Shown: positions 35,456 to 44,422 of the stretch, in pieces
How positions within the stretch are numbered: position 1 is the stretch's first letter
Layout: every line of letters begins with the position of its first letter
Source of the DNA: an uncultured Maribacter sp.
Lineage (GTDB): Bacteria; Bacteroidota; Bacteroidia; Flavobacteriales; Flavobacteriaceae
Length of the DNA stretch: 64,000 nt
Assembly: GCA_947493885.1 (NCBI GenBank)
Contig: CANLTE010000002.1
Coordinates: 248,001-312,000, forward strand
Reading direction: 5' to 3'
The notes under the pieces: generated by a model
Told to the model about the DNA's origin: nothing
What the model saw: only the letters and a program-made list of their open reading frames with translations
The model's database searches: none
Program-made: the position numbers and the translations under genes

Positions 35456-35456
35456 T

Positions 35457-35993
35457 ATGGATAATATTCAGACGGAAAAGGAAAAACGTTTTAGCAAATT
35501 TATTACTATAGTTTCTATAATAATTCCTGTTGTGGTAGCCGCTTTGTTTGGAGTTAAGTTACCAAATGCTAAACCGTTATCTTTTTTGCCTCCCATTTAT
35601 GCCTCAATAAACGGATTGACGGCTGTATTGCTAATTTGTGCAGTGTTTGCCATTAAAAAGGGGAATAGAAAACTACATCAAAATTTAATTAATGTTTGTG
35701 TTGGGTGCTCCGTGTTGTTTTTGGTACTGTATGTGGCATATCATATGACGTCTGACTCTACTTCTTATGGTGGAGACGGAGTTGTAAAATATGTTTACTT
35801 GTTTATTTTAATAACCCATATTATACTTTCTATACTAATAGTTCCTTTGGTACTAAGAACATACGCCAAGGCCTATTTAAAGGATTTTGAGGGGCATAAA
35901 AAGCTAGCAAAAATTACATTTCCTATCTGGTTATACGTTGCCGTAAGTGGTGTCGTGGTTTATGTAATGATTTCTCCATATTATGTATACTAA
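35457..35993 (+). CDS. DUF420 membrane protein, probable oxidase maturation factor
   Basis: The 178-residue protein has four hydrophobic helices and the DUF420 pattern (FLPPIYASINGLTAVLLI, NRKLHQNLINVC, YHMTSDSTSYGGDG, THIILSILIVPLVL, GHKKLAKITFPIWLYVAVSGVVVY). The family includes CtaM of Staphylococcus, which is needed for activity of its heme-copper oxidase. Histidines in the helices could hold heme or copper. It sits directly after the SCO gene. Confidence 0.85.
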   Translation: MDNIQTEKEKRFSKFITIVSIIIPVVVAALFGVKLPNAKPLSFLPPIYASINGLTAVLLICAVFAIKKGNRKLHQNLINVCVGCSVLFLVLYVAYHMTSDSTSYGGDGVVKYVYLFILITHIILSILIVPLVLRTYAKAYLKDFEGHKKLAKITFPIWLYVAVSGVVVYVMISPYYVY

Positions 35994-36003
35994 AGCGGTA
36001 AAA

Positions 36004-36219
36004 ATGAAACAAACTTCTTTTTTAATTGTTTTTATATTATGTCTAATAACTCCACAGCTATTAGAGGCGCAGTGCGCCATGTGTAGAGCTGTTTTAGAAA
36101 GCGAAGGAAGTGTAAAAACGGCAGAGGGTATCAATAATGGCATAGTGTATTTAATGGCTATTCCGTACATATTGGTTGGTGGACTTTTCTATTTCGTTTA
36201 CAGAAAAATGAGGTCTTAA
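36004..36219 (+). CDS. Small secreted or membrane protein with CxxC motif, oxidase cluster
   Basis: From ATG 36004 the 71-residue protein has a signal sequence (FLIVFILCLITPQLLEA), then QCAMCRAVLESEGS and a C-terminal membrane helix (IVYLMAIPYILVGGLFYFVY). The frame is open upstream to ATG 35983, which overlaps the DUF420 stop; I prefer 36004 because the signal peptide then begins normally. The CAMC pair just after the predicted cleavage site suggests metal binding or thiol exchange in the periplasm. I do not recognise a named family; gene context points to oxidase biogenesis. Confidence 0.7.
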   Translation: MKQTSFLIVFILCLITPQLLEAQCAMCRAVLESEGSVKTAEGINNGIVYLMAIPYILVGGLFYFVYRKMRS

Positions 36220-36262
36220 AAATAAATTCAAACTTTAATATATATTAGTTAACTTGTGGTGT

Positions 36263-36315
36263 AACAATACGTTCAAACTATTGTCTTTTTAATAGAACTA
36301 TAGTTTGTTATTGTT
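36263..36315. promoter_or_regulatory. Long inverted repeat in the leader of the efflux operon
   Basis: AACAATA-CGTT-CAAACTAT (36263-36281) faces ATAGTTTG-T-TATTGTT (36300-36315). The inner 8-base arms pair perfectly and the outer 7-base arms also pair, past unequal bulges. A competing small stem, CTATT (36278-36282) with AATAG (36291-36295), uses part of the same arm. It ends 23 bases before the ATG at 36339. It may be an operator, an attenuator, or the terminator of the upstream cluster. Confidence 0.5.
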
Positions 36316-36338
36316 TTCATCAATCAAAAAGTTACTAA

Positions 36339-37586
36339 ATGTTAGACATCGAAAGATGGCAAGAGATATTTGATACTATTCGTAAAAATAAATTACGGAC
36401 ATTTCTCACGGGACTTTCTGTAGCTTCAGGAATTTTTATACTCGTAATTTTATTAGGTTTTGGACAAGGTATGCAGAATGGTATTGCCAAAGAGTTTGAA
36501 GCTGATGCAAGTAACCGTGTATGGGTATGGACGCGAGTAACAACTAAAGAACATAAAGGGCTTAATCCAGGGCGTGTAATTCGGTTGCGAAACGAAAACC
36601 ATGAATATGTTTCCTCAAGATTTAGTGAAGAGTTGCAACATAAGTCTGGAGTATATAGGGTTCGGAATGCTATTGTGAGCTATAAAAACGAATCTATTGG
36701 TTATGGAGTTCAGGGAGTAACTTCCGATTATCAATTTATAGAAAACCATTTTATTTCAGAAGGAAGATATCTGAACGTAAGCGATGAAAAGGTAGGTGCT
36801 AAGGTTACTATAATAAGCAACAAAATAAAACGAGAATATTTTAAAGAAGACGAAAGTCCTCTAGGGGAGTATTTGGAAATTTCTGGAATTCAGTTTAAGG
36901 TAATTGGAGTATATGGCGATAGAGGGGGTGAGAGAGAGGAGAATCGCATTTTTATTCCAATAACTACGGCTCAACGGGTATTTGGAGGGTCAGACATTGT
37001 AAATAATGTTTCGTATACCTTGCAACCTTCAGAGTCTTTCGATGACGCTGTATTGGCCTCCATTAAATTTTCCAACAATCTTAAAAAATATCTACAAGAA
37101 TCTCATACCGTAGCACCTGATGATCAAAGCGCAATAAATGTATTTAATACTTTGGAAGAAGCTAAAAGATATTATACACTAACTAATAGTATTAAATTGT
37201 TTTTTTGGTTTGTGGGTATATGCACAATCATTGCGGGTGTAGTTGGTGTTAGTAATATTATGTTAATAGTTGTGAAGGAGCGAACTCGTGAAATAGGAAT
37301 TAGAAAAGCTATTGGAGCAAAACCTTGGTCAATAATTGGAATGATTTTACACGAAGCAATTTTTGTTACCGCAATATCTGGTTTTACGGGGCTAATATTT
37401 AGTATGGGATTGTTGGAATTATTAGGGCCACATATTGAGGTGGATTATATTTTAAATCCGTCCGTGAATTTTAAGGTAGCAGTTACTACAGTTTTTGTTT
37501 TAATTTTTGCAGGTGCGGTAGCTGGTTTTTTCCCTGCTTGGAGGGCAGCAAATATTCGAACTATTGAGGCGCTAAGAGACGAATAA
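36339..37586 (+). CDS. MacB/FtsX-type ABC permease (first set, first permease)
   Basis: The 415-residue protein has the MacB architecture: one N-terminal helix (about 18-42), a periplasmic MacB_PCD domain (about 43-275) and three C-terminal FtsX helices. Conserved segments are GVSNIMLIVVKERTREIGIRKAIGAKPWSII and the closing FPAWRAANIRTIEALRDE. It has no ATPase domain, unlike Escherichia coli MacB; the ATPase is encoded separately at 40095. The N-terminus (IERWQEIFDTIRKNKLRTFLTG) closely resembles the permease at 40789, its likely duplicate. Confidence 0.9.
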   Translation: MLDIERWQEIFDTIRKNKLRTFLTGLSVASGIFILVILLGFGQGMQNGIAKEFEADASNRVWVWTRVTTKEHKGLNPGRVIRLRNENHEYVSSRFSEELQHKSGVYRVRNAIVSYKNESIGYGVQGVTSDYQFIENHFISEGRYLNVSDEKVGAKVTIISNKIKREYFKEDESPLGEYLEISGIQFKVIGVYGDRGGEREENRIFIPITTAQRVFGGSDIVNNVSYTLQPSESFDDAVLASIKFSNNLKKYLQESHTVAPDDQSAINVFNTLEEAKRYYTLTNSIKLFFWFVGICTIIAGVVGVSNIMLIVVKERTREIGIRKAIGAKPWSIIGMILHEAIFVTAISGFTGLIFSMGLLELLGPHIEVDYILNPSVNFKVAVTTVFVLIFAGAVAGFFPAWRAANIRTIEALRDE

Positions 37587-37593
37587 AAGGGAT

Positions 37594-38853
37594 ATGTTTA
37601 ATAGAGACCGTTGGAAAGAAATTTTAGAGGTTCTAACAAGTAATTTGTTTAGGTCTATTTTAACCGCTTTTGGTGTTTTTTGGGGAATACTCATATTAAT
37701 TATTTTGTTAGCAGCAGGTAAAGGCTTCGAAAATGGTGTAAAAGCTGATTTTGGAGATATCGCTACCAATACGATGTTTATTTGGACGCGTAATACATCA
37801 AAAGCGCATAAAGGATTACCTAAAGGGAGGCGTTTTAATTTTAAAATTCAAGATGTTCAATCAATAAATGACAATATTCCCAATTTAAGGTTTATATCTC
37901 CTAGAAATCAATTAGGAGGGTTTAGGGGAGCGAACAATGTTGTGAAGGGATTAAAGACTGGGGCTTTCAATGTTTATGGAGATTACCCAGAATTTATCAA
38001 TCAAGATCCAATGACAATAACTTCTGGGCGGTTTATAAATCATTCTGATATTAACGAAAAACGAAAAATAGCGATAATCGGAGAAGGCGTTAAAAAAAGC
38101 CTTTATGATAAGGAAGAGAAAGTAATTGGCAGTTATGTGAAAATTCAGGGCGTTAATTTTATGGTTGTAGGCACTTATAAAAAGAAAAGCAATAATGGAG
38201 ATGGAGAAGAGGGGCAAAACGAAATATTTGTGCCTTTTACTGCTTTTTCTCAAGCTTTTAATAGGGCAGATAATGTGGGATGGATGGCAATTACCGCAAA
38301 CGACGGAACCTCTATAACCAATGTTAAGGAAAATATAGTTGACTTGCTTAAGAATAATCATAAAGTTCATCCAGATGATAAAAGAGCAATTGGTTATTTT
38401 GATTTATATGAACAATATAATAGGGTAGAAAGTCTTTTTGGTGCAATGGGATTTATAGCATATTTCGTTGGAATATTGGTGCTCCTTTCAGGAGTTATTG
38501 GAGTCAGCAACATTATGTTAATAGTGGTGAAAGAACGTACTAAAGAAATAGGTATTCGCAGAGCATTAGGGGAAGATCCATGGTCAATTAAACTTCAAAT
38601 ATTAATGGAATCTATTTTCCTGACGATAATATCGGGTATGGGAGGAATAACATTTGGAGCTTTATTCATATATGGAGTGAATAAGCTACTTGAAATGAAT
38701 GGACCTGTAGACATGTTTTTAAACCCAAGTGTTAGTATAGGTGTTGTAATAGGAGCACTTTTTATATTAATACTATCTGGGTTGTTAGCAGGGTTCATTC
38801 CAGCGCAAAGTGCTATTAAAGTAAAACCCATTGATGCTTTAAGAACAGAATAA
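37594..38853 (+). CDS. MacB/FtsX-type ABC permease (first set, second permease)
   Basis: The 419-residue protein has the same topology as its neighbour: helix, large periplasmic domain and three C-terminal helices with GVSNIMLIVVKERTKEIGIRRALGEDPWSI and the end GFIPAQSAIKVKPIDALRTE. It begins 7 bases after the first permease. Its N-terminus (FNRDRWKEILEVLTSNLFRSILT) pairs best with the permease at 42020. Two unlike permeases per set suggest a heterodimeric channel. Confidence 0.9.
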   Translation: MFNRDRWKEILEVLTSNLFRSILTAFGVFWGILILIILLAAGKGFENGVKADFGDIATNTMFIWTRNTSKAHKGLPKGRRFNFKIQDVQSINDNIPNLRFISPRNQLGGFRGANNVVKGLKTGAFNVYGDYPEFINQDPMTITSGRFINHSDINEKRKIAIIGEGVKKSLYDKEEKVIGSYVKIQGVNFMVVGTYKKKSNNGDGEEGQNEIFVPFTAFSQAFNRADNVGWMAITANDGTSITNVKENIVDLLKNNHKVHPDDKRAIGYFDLYEQYNRVESLFGAMGFIAYFVGILVLLSGVIGVSNIMLIVVKERTKEIGIRRALGEDPWSIKLQILMESIFLTIISGMGGITFGALFIYGVNKLLEMNGPVDMFLNPSVSIGVVIGALFILILSGLLAGFIPAQSAIKVKPIDALRTE

Positions 38854-38893
38854 AATTATCAATCAAGAATAGAAAAATATCAAAATAATAAAA

Positions 38894-40006
38894 ATGAAAA
38901 AATCGGTTACCAGAATCATTTTGTTTCTCATTGTAATAGCTTTTGGAGGATCCATGTATTATTTGTTTCAAAAAAATAACGAAGACCCAATTGTTTATGA
39001 AACACAAGTGGCTTCTAAGCAAACAATAATTAAAAAAACAGTAGCAACAGGGAGCATTCTACCTTTGGAAGAGGTGTTGATAAAACCTAATATTTCTGGA
39101 GTTATAGAGGAGGTTTATGTTGAAGGAGGTGATTTTGTGAAGTCGGGAGATTTACTTTGTAAAATAAAAGTTGTTCCTAATTTAAACGCACTTAATGATG
39201 CCAGAAATGGTATAGACGAAGCCAAAATTTCATTGAATGATCAAAAAAGGAATTTGGAGCGACAGAAAAAGCTTTTTGAAAAAGGAGTTATTTCAAAGGT
39301 TGATTTAGAACGAGCGGAGGTTTCTTTTGATCAGGCAAAACAATCATATGGAGCTGCCACTAAAAGACACGACATTGTTAAAACGGGAACGGCTAAAGGC
39401 TATGGTAATGCCGCAAATACTCAGATAAGAGCAACCGTTAGCGGAATGGTATTGGAAGTTCCCGTGGAGGTCGGTAATCAGGTTATTGAGAGTAATACCT
39501 TTAACGAAGGAACTACCATCGCTGCTATTGCTGATGTTGAAAGAATGATTTTTGAGGGAAAGGTAGACGAGTCAGAAGTTGGTAAAATAAAAGAAAACCT
39601 TCCCTTGGAGATTACAGTAGGTGCAATTGAAAACACAGTTTTTCAAGCAGTTCTGGATTATATTGCTCCTAAAGGAAAAGAAGAAAATGGAGCTATTCAA
39701 TTTGAAATCAAAGGAACGCTAAAAAAACAAGATAGTGTGTTTATTAGAGCTGGTTTGAGTGCAAATGCTTCCATTATTTTGGCTAGAGCGGATAGTGTAT
39801 TAGCTTTAAAAGAAGGCTTAATTCAATATGATGTCAAAACAAAAAAACCTTTTGTAGAAATAGAAAAAGGAGAACAACAGTTCGAAAGAAAAGACGTGGA
39901 GTTGGGAATCAGTGACGGAATCTTTGTAGAGGTGAAATCGGGGGTGTCCAATACGGATAAAATAAAAGTTTGGAACGAAGTAGTTCCTGACGAACTGTCA
40001 AAATAA
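38894..40006 (+). CDS. Periplasmic adaptor (membrane fusion protein), first copy
   Basis: The 370-residue HlyD/MacA-type adaptor has an N-terminal anchor (about 5-24), split biotinyl-lipoyl domains (SGVIEEVYVEGGDFVKSGDLL and RATVSGMVLEVPVEVGNQV), a coiled-coil hairpin (about 95-160) and a beta-barrel (MIFEGKVDESEVGKI). Such proteins bridge the ABC permeases to a TolC duct. It is strongly similar in order and sequence to the adaptor at 43303 (VIESN.FN.GTTIA.IAD and FIAPKG-like segments in both), marking a duplication. Confidence 0.92.
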   Translation: MKKSVTRIILFLIVIAFGGSMYYLFQKNNEDPIVYETQVASKQTIIKKTVATGSILPLEEVLIKPNISGVIEEVYVEGGDFVKSGDLLCKIKVVPNLNALNDARNGIDEAKISLNDQKRNLERQKKLFEKGVISKVDLERAEVSFDQAKQSYGAATKRHDIVKTGTAKGYGNAANTQIRATVSGMVLEVPVEVGNQVIESNTFNEGTTIAAIADVERMIFEGKVDESEVGKIKENLPLEITVGAIENTVFQAVLDYIAPKGKEENGAIQFEIKGTLKKQDSVFIRAGLSANASIILARADSVLALKEGLIQYDVKTKKPFVEIEKGEQQFERKDVELGISDGIFVEVKSGVSNTDKIKVWNEVVPDELSK

Positions 40007-40094
40007 CTTTAACAAAATATTTTGATTTAGTTTGTAACATTTCCAAAGGTTGTAAGTCTTATTGTAAAATTCCTGTTAAACTTGATATTATATT

Positions 40095-40796
40095 ATGATT
40101 GAAATAAAAAATCTTCACAAATCATACAAAATGGGGAGCAATTCCCTTCACGTACTTAAAGGGATTAATTTTAATGTAGAAGAAGGAGAGTTAGTTGCTA
40201 TCATGGGGTCTTCAGGTTCAGGGAAGTCTACTTTGTTGAATATTTTAGGAATGCTTGATAATTCTGACTCTGGAGAATATAACTTGGATGGTGTTCCTAT
40301 TAAAGATTTAAATGAAACCAAAGCCGCCAGATATCGAAATAAGTTTTTAGGATTTGTCTTTCAGTCTTTTAATCTAATAAATTATAAAAGTGCAGCGGAA
40401 AATGTTGCTCTGCCACTTTATTATCAAAAAGTGGGAAGAAAAGAACGTCAAGAAAAAGCGTTAAAATACCTGGAACAGGTTGGGTTGAGAGATTGGGCAT
40501 CTCATTTACCTAGCGAACTTTCTGGGGGGCAAAAACAACGTGTTGCAATTGCTCGAGCTTTGGCTGCAGAACCAAAAGTATTATTGGCAGATGAGCCTAC
40601 TGGGGCATTGGATAGTACAACTTCATACGAAGTAATGGATCTTATCCAAAAAATTAATGATGCAGGTAATACTATTTTAGTGGTTACTCATGAACCCGAT
40701 ATTGCGGATATGTGTAAGCGTATTGTTCATTTGAAAGATGGGGTTATTGTAGAAGATAAAAAAATAGAACAAGTAAGGGCGGATCAGTATGTTTGA
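40095..40796 (+). CDS. ABC transporter ATP-binding protein, MacB/LolD type
   Basis: The 233-residue ATPase has Walker A GSSGSGKST (38-46), Q-loop VFQSFNLI, signature LSGGQKQRVAIARAL, Walker B VLLADEPTGALD and a switch histidine (VVTHEPDI). It is the only ATPase in an operon with four permeases, so it probably powers both sets. An 88-base gap precedes it, and its end overlaps the next permease by 8 bases. The family moves lipoproteins, peptides or toxic compounds by mechanotransmission instead of transport through the membrane. Confidence 0.95.
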   Translation: MIEIKNLHKSYKMGSNSLHVLKGINFNVEEGELVAIMGSSGSGKSTLLNILGMLDNSDSGEYNLDGVPIKDLNETKAARYRNKFLGFVFQSFNLINYKSAAENVALPLYYQKVGRKERQEKALKYLEQVGLRDWASHLPSELSGGQKQRVAIARALAAEPKVLLADEPTGALDSTTSYEVMDLIQKINDAGNTILVVTHEPDIADMCKRIVHLKDGVIVEDKKIEQVRADQYV

Positions 40797-42018
40797 TAGA
40801 GATATTTGGCAAGAAATTTTCCATAGCATTAAAAACAATAAGTTAAGAACTTTCTTAACTGGTTTTTCTGTAGGCTGGGGTATTTTCATTTTGGTAATGC
40901 TTTTAGGATCTGTTAATGGTATGCAAAATGGGTTTCATAATCAGTTTAATGACGATGCTACGAATACCATTTTTGTAAGTCCAGGAAAAACCTCAAAAGC
41001 TTATGCAGGTTTTGAGGCCGAACGTAGAATTCAGTTTAAGAACGATGATATAGAATATATCAAAAAAAGTTTTGAGGGCGATTTTGAGCAAATTAGTGCC
41101 CGAATGCGTAGAGGAACCACAGCTCGTTATAAAAGCGAAACAGGAACATATCAAGTTCAAGCCGTGCATCCAGACTTTCAAGTTATTGAAAAAACCATCA
41201 TAATGGATGGTAGATTCATTAATATGAATGATTTATTATCTAGCTCAAAAGTTGCGGTAATTGGAAGGAAAGTTAGTGAAGACCTGTTTAAAAAGGAAAA
41301 TCCAATAGGTAAATTTGTGGAGTTTAATGGATTACCTTTTAGGGTAATTGGAGTTTTTACTGATGATGGAGACGATAATGCAGAACGTGGAATATTTGCC
41401 CCTATAACTACCTACCAACGTATTTATGGTAACACAGAGAATATTGATCAAATAGCGCTTACCTATAATACGTCTTATGATTTAACTAAGGCGTTGGAGT
41501 TTTCTAGACGTTTAGAAGATATAATGAAAAGAAGACATAAAATATCTCCTGAAGATCAAGCTGGTATTTTTGTTTGGAACTATGCAGAGGCGTTTGATAA
41601 TATTAGCAGTTTTACAGGGCTTTTGAATAAAGGAAGCATTTTTGTGGTGATACTTATTTTAATTGCAGGTATTGTAGGTATCGGAAACATAATGGTATTC
41701 ATTATTAAAGAAAGAACAAAAGAAATAGGGGTAAGAAAAGCACTGGGTGCAGAGCCATGGCAAATTATAAAACTAGTGTTGTTTGAATCTATTTTTATAA
41801 CCGGTCTTTCTGGATTTATTGGACTTTTATTTGCGACAGGGATTTTAGCAGCCATTGGGCCAAATATAAAAACTGATGCTTTTGCAGACCCTTCGGTAAG
41901 TTTTTCTACTGTAGTTACTGCAACCGTTATATTGGTGATTGCAGGAGTTCTTGCAGGGCTAATACCAGCTGTAAAAGCTGCAAATGTTAAACCAATTGTG
42001 GCATTAAGCGATAAATAG
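40789..42018 (+). CDS. MacB/FtsX-type ABC permease (second set, first permease)
   Basis: The 409-residue protein has the one-plus-three helix plan with a periplasmic MacB_PCD domain. The conserved C-terminal block reads GIGNIMVFIIKERTKEIGVRKALGAEPWQII and the end is LIPAVKAANVKPIVALSDK. The N-terminus FDRDIWQEIFHSIKNNKLRTFLTGF mirrors the permease at 36339. Its start lies within the 3' end of the ATPase gene (8-base overlap), giving translational coupling. Confidence 0.9.
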   Translation: MFDRDIWQEIFHSIKNNKLRTFLTGFSVGWGIFILVMLLGSVNGMQNGFHNQFNDDATNTIFVSPGKTSKAYAGFEAERRIQFKNDDIEYIKKSFEGDFEQISARMRRGTTARYKSETGTYQVQAVHPDFQVIEKTIIMDGRFINMNDLLSSSKVAVIGRKVSEDLFKKENPIGKFVEFNGLPFRVIGVFTDDGDDNAERGIFAPITTYQRIYGNTENIDQIALTYNTSYDLTKALEFSRRLEDIMKRRHKISPEDQAGIFVWNYAEAFDNISSFTGLLNKGSIFVVILILIAGIVGIGNIMVFIIKERTKEIGVRKALGAEPWQIIKLVLFESIFITGLSGFIGLLFATGILAAIGPNIKTDAFADPSVSFSTVVTATVILVIAGVLAGLIPAVKAANVKPIVALSDK

Positions 42019-42019
42019 T

Positions 42020-43273
42020 ATGTGGATATTTGATAGAGATTTGTGGAGCGAAATTTTTAATACCCTAGGTAAAAATATGTTGCGTACTATTTTAACCATG
42101 TTGGGGGTAATATTCGCAATGATTATTCTAATGCTTTTACTAGGTTCTGCAAATGGGATGAGTAACGGTTTTGATAAGCTTTTTGCTGGTACTGCTTCAA
42201 ACAGTTTATTTGTTTGGAGTCAAAGAACATCAGAGCCATATAAAGGTTTTGAGCGCGGAAGAAGAATAAGTTTTAAGCTAGAAGATGCTGAAATTATAAA
42301 AAAGCAAGTGCCAGAAATAGAAGTCTTGGCACCAAGAATAGAGTTAGGTAGCCATAGAAATGTGGTAACTGTTTATAGAAAAGGACGAAAAAGTGGGTCA
42401 TCAGTTTATGGTGATTATCCTGAGATAGATAACATTACCAAGAAAAAATTAATAGCAGGTCGTTTTTTAAATAAGAATGATATTGAAAGCTCAAAAAAAG
42501 TATGTGTTATTGGAGAGGAAACGGTTAAGTTTCTTTTTGATAAGGGAGACGAAGCTATTGGAGAAGATATAAGAATTAACGGAGTTTTCTTCACTGTCGT
42601 AGGAATATATAAGCCTAATAATAACATTAATATTGATGGTAAAAATGCTGTGTTTATTCCGTTTACAACGTTTCAAAAAGCATTTAATTCTGGTGACCGC
42701 TTAGGATGGATGGCGATTGCTGTTAAAGAAGATATTAAAGTGCCTGTAGTTGAGGAAAAAATTAAAAAAATATTAAAAGCTAAATACGATATTCATCCAA
42801 ATGACCCCAGAGCTATCGGAAGCTTTGATATGTCTGAGATTTTTAACAATATTTCCTCGTTTACCACGGTATTGAAAGGGGTGTCCTTTTTTGTTGGAAT
42901 TTTTACGCTTTTAGCAGGAGTAATTGCCATATCTAATATTTTATTAATAACAGTAAAAGAACGCACAAAAGAAATTGGGGTGCGTAGAGCGTTAGGGGCA
43001 ACACCAAGAATTGTTAAAAGGCAAATATTGCTGGAGGCAATAGTATTAACAACTTTTGCTGGGTTAATAGGATTTGCCATTTCAGTAGGTGCTTTAGTGG
43101 GTATAGGAGCCTTAGCAGAGGGGTCAGAAGCTCCATTTGTTAATCCAATGGTGAGTATTGTACAGTTTGGAGCATCATTTTTGTTAATGATATTTTTAAG
43201 CGTTTTAATAGGACTTTTACCCGCGAATAGAGCAATTAAAATAAAACCAATAGAAGCACTCAGAGAGGAGTGA
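42020..43273 (+). CDS. MacB/FtsX-type ABC permease (second set, second permease)
   Basis: The 417-residue protein has the same fold, with AISNILLITVKERTKEIGVRRALGATPRIV and the end LLPANRAIKIKPIEALREE. It starts one base after the preceding stop. Its periplasmic segment SVYGDYPEIDNITKK corresponds to NVYGDYPEFINQDP in the 37594 permease, which confirms that the second members of each set are paralogues. Confidence 0.9.
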   Translation: MWIFDRDLWSEIFNTLGKNMLRTILTMLGVIFAMIILMLLLGSANGMSNGFDKLFAGTASNSLFVWSQRTSEPYKGFERGRRISFKLEDAEIIKKQVPEIEVLAPRIELGSHRNVVTVYRKGRKSGSSVYGDYPEIDNITKKKLIAGRFLNKNDIESSKKVCVIGEETVKFLFDKGDEAIGEDIRINGVFFTVVGIYKPNNNINIDGKNAVFIPFTTFQKAFNSGDRLGWMAIAVKEDIKVPVVEEKIKKILKAKYDIHPNDPRAIGSFDMSEIFNNISSFTTVLKGVSFFVGIFTLLAGVIAISNILLITVKERTKEIGVRRALGATPRIVKRQILLEAIVLTTFAGLIGFAISVGALVGIGALAEGSEAPFVNPMVSIVQFGASFLLMIFLSVLIGLLPANRAIKIKPIEALREE

Positions 43274-43302
43274 AAAATTATTAAACAATCAAATTACGAA
43301 TA

Positions 43303-44421
43303 ATGAATAAGTATGTAAAGTATACATTAATAGGACTTGTCACCTTAGGGATTTTAGGGGCAATTGTGGTTTTTCTAAAAAAGAATAGTACGCCTAAGAA
43401 GTTATATCAGACAGAATCTTTAGTCAAGAAAGATATTGTTAATAAAGTAATTGTTACTGGTAAAGTAATTCCAGAGGATGAAATTAACGTAAAACCTCAG
43501 ATTTCAGGAATTATTGATAAAATTTACCTAGAAGAAGGAGAAAAAGTTAAAGAAGGAGATTTAATTGCAACGATTAAAGTTGTGCCAAACGAACAATCTC
43601 TTGCAAGTGCTAGAGGGAGGGTTAAAAATGCCGAAGTTAGTTTAGCTAATGCTAAGATTGAATATGATAGAAACAAAAGTATTTTTGATAAAGGTGTGAT
43701 TTCTAGTCAAGATTTTAATTCTATAAAACTTACGCATGATCAGGCTAAATTGGAGTTAGAAAATGCTAGAAACGACTATCAAATTATCCGCGTAGGTTCT
43801 GCTGGAGGTTCTGCTAGTGCAAATACAAATATTAGATCTACAGTTACGGGAACTATTTTGGAAATCCCTGTAAAAGAGGGAGATCAGGTTATTGAAAGTA
43901 ACAATTTTAATGACGGAACAACTATAGCTACAATAGCTGACATGGCTAAAATGATTTTTGAAGGAGAGGTTGATGAAGCTGAGGTTGGGAAATTAAAACT
44001 CGGAATGCCTTTGGAAATTAGTCTTGGTGCTTTAGAAAAGGCAGATTTTAATGCAAAGTTAAAGTTCATAGCGCCTAAAGGAGTGGAAACAGAAGGAGCA
44101 GTACAATTTAAGATAGAAGGAGATTTAATTGTAAATGATAGTGTTTATGTAAGAGCTGGCTATAGTGCAAATGCAGCTATTGTTTTAGAAGAGAAAAAAA
44201 ATGTTTTATCAATTAAAGAAGCACTTTTACAGTTTGATAAAGAAACCGAAAAACCTTTTGTGGAAATTGAAATAGCAGAGAATAAATTTGAGAAAAAAGA
44301 GCTTGAACTTGGCGTTAGTGATGGAATTGATGTTGAAATTATTTCAGGTTTATCAGAAGACGATAAAATAAAAATTTGGAACAAGCTTGAAAATAATAAA
44401 AAAGATAATTCCGCAGACTAA
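43303..44421 (+). CDS. Periplasmic adaptor (membrane fusion protein), second copy
   Basis: The 372-residue adaptor has an N-terminal anchor (about 6-25), lipoyl halves (SGIIDKIYLEEGEKVKEGDLIA and STVTGTILEIPVKEGDQV), a coiled-coil hairpin and a barrel domain (MIFEGEVDEAEVGKLKLGMP). It is the paralogue of the adaptor at 38894. Position after the second permease pair and before the TolC gene fits a MacAB-TolC-like tripartite pump. Confidence 0.92.
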   Translation: MNKYVKYTLIGLVTLGILGAIVVFLKKNSTPKKLYQTESLVKKDIVNKVIVTGKVIPEDEINVKPQISGIIDKIYLEEGEKVKEGDLIATIKVVPNEQSLASARGRVKNAEVSLANAKIEYDRNKSIFDKGVISSQDFNSIKLTHDQAKLELENARNDYQIIRVGSAGGSASANTNIRSTVTGTILEIPVKEGDQVIESNNFNDGTTIATIADMAKMIFEGEVDEAEVGKLKLGMPLEISLGALEKADFNAKLKFIAPKGVETEGAVQFKIEGDLIVNDSVYVRAGYSANAAIVLEEKKNVLSIKEALLQFDKETEKPFVEIEIAENKFEKKELELGVSDGIDVEIISGLSEDDKIKIWNKLENNKKDNSAD

Positions 44422-44422
44422 T

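Noticed and set aside
40013-40024. Palindrome CAAAATATTTTG before the ABC ATPase gene
   Set aside because: It is a 12-base AT palindrome with no loop or U-tract and no second copy nearby, so chance is the simplest explanation.
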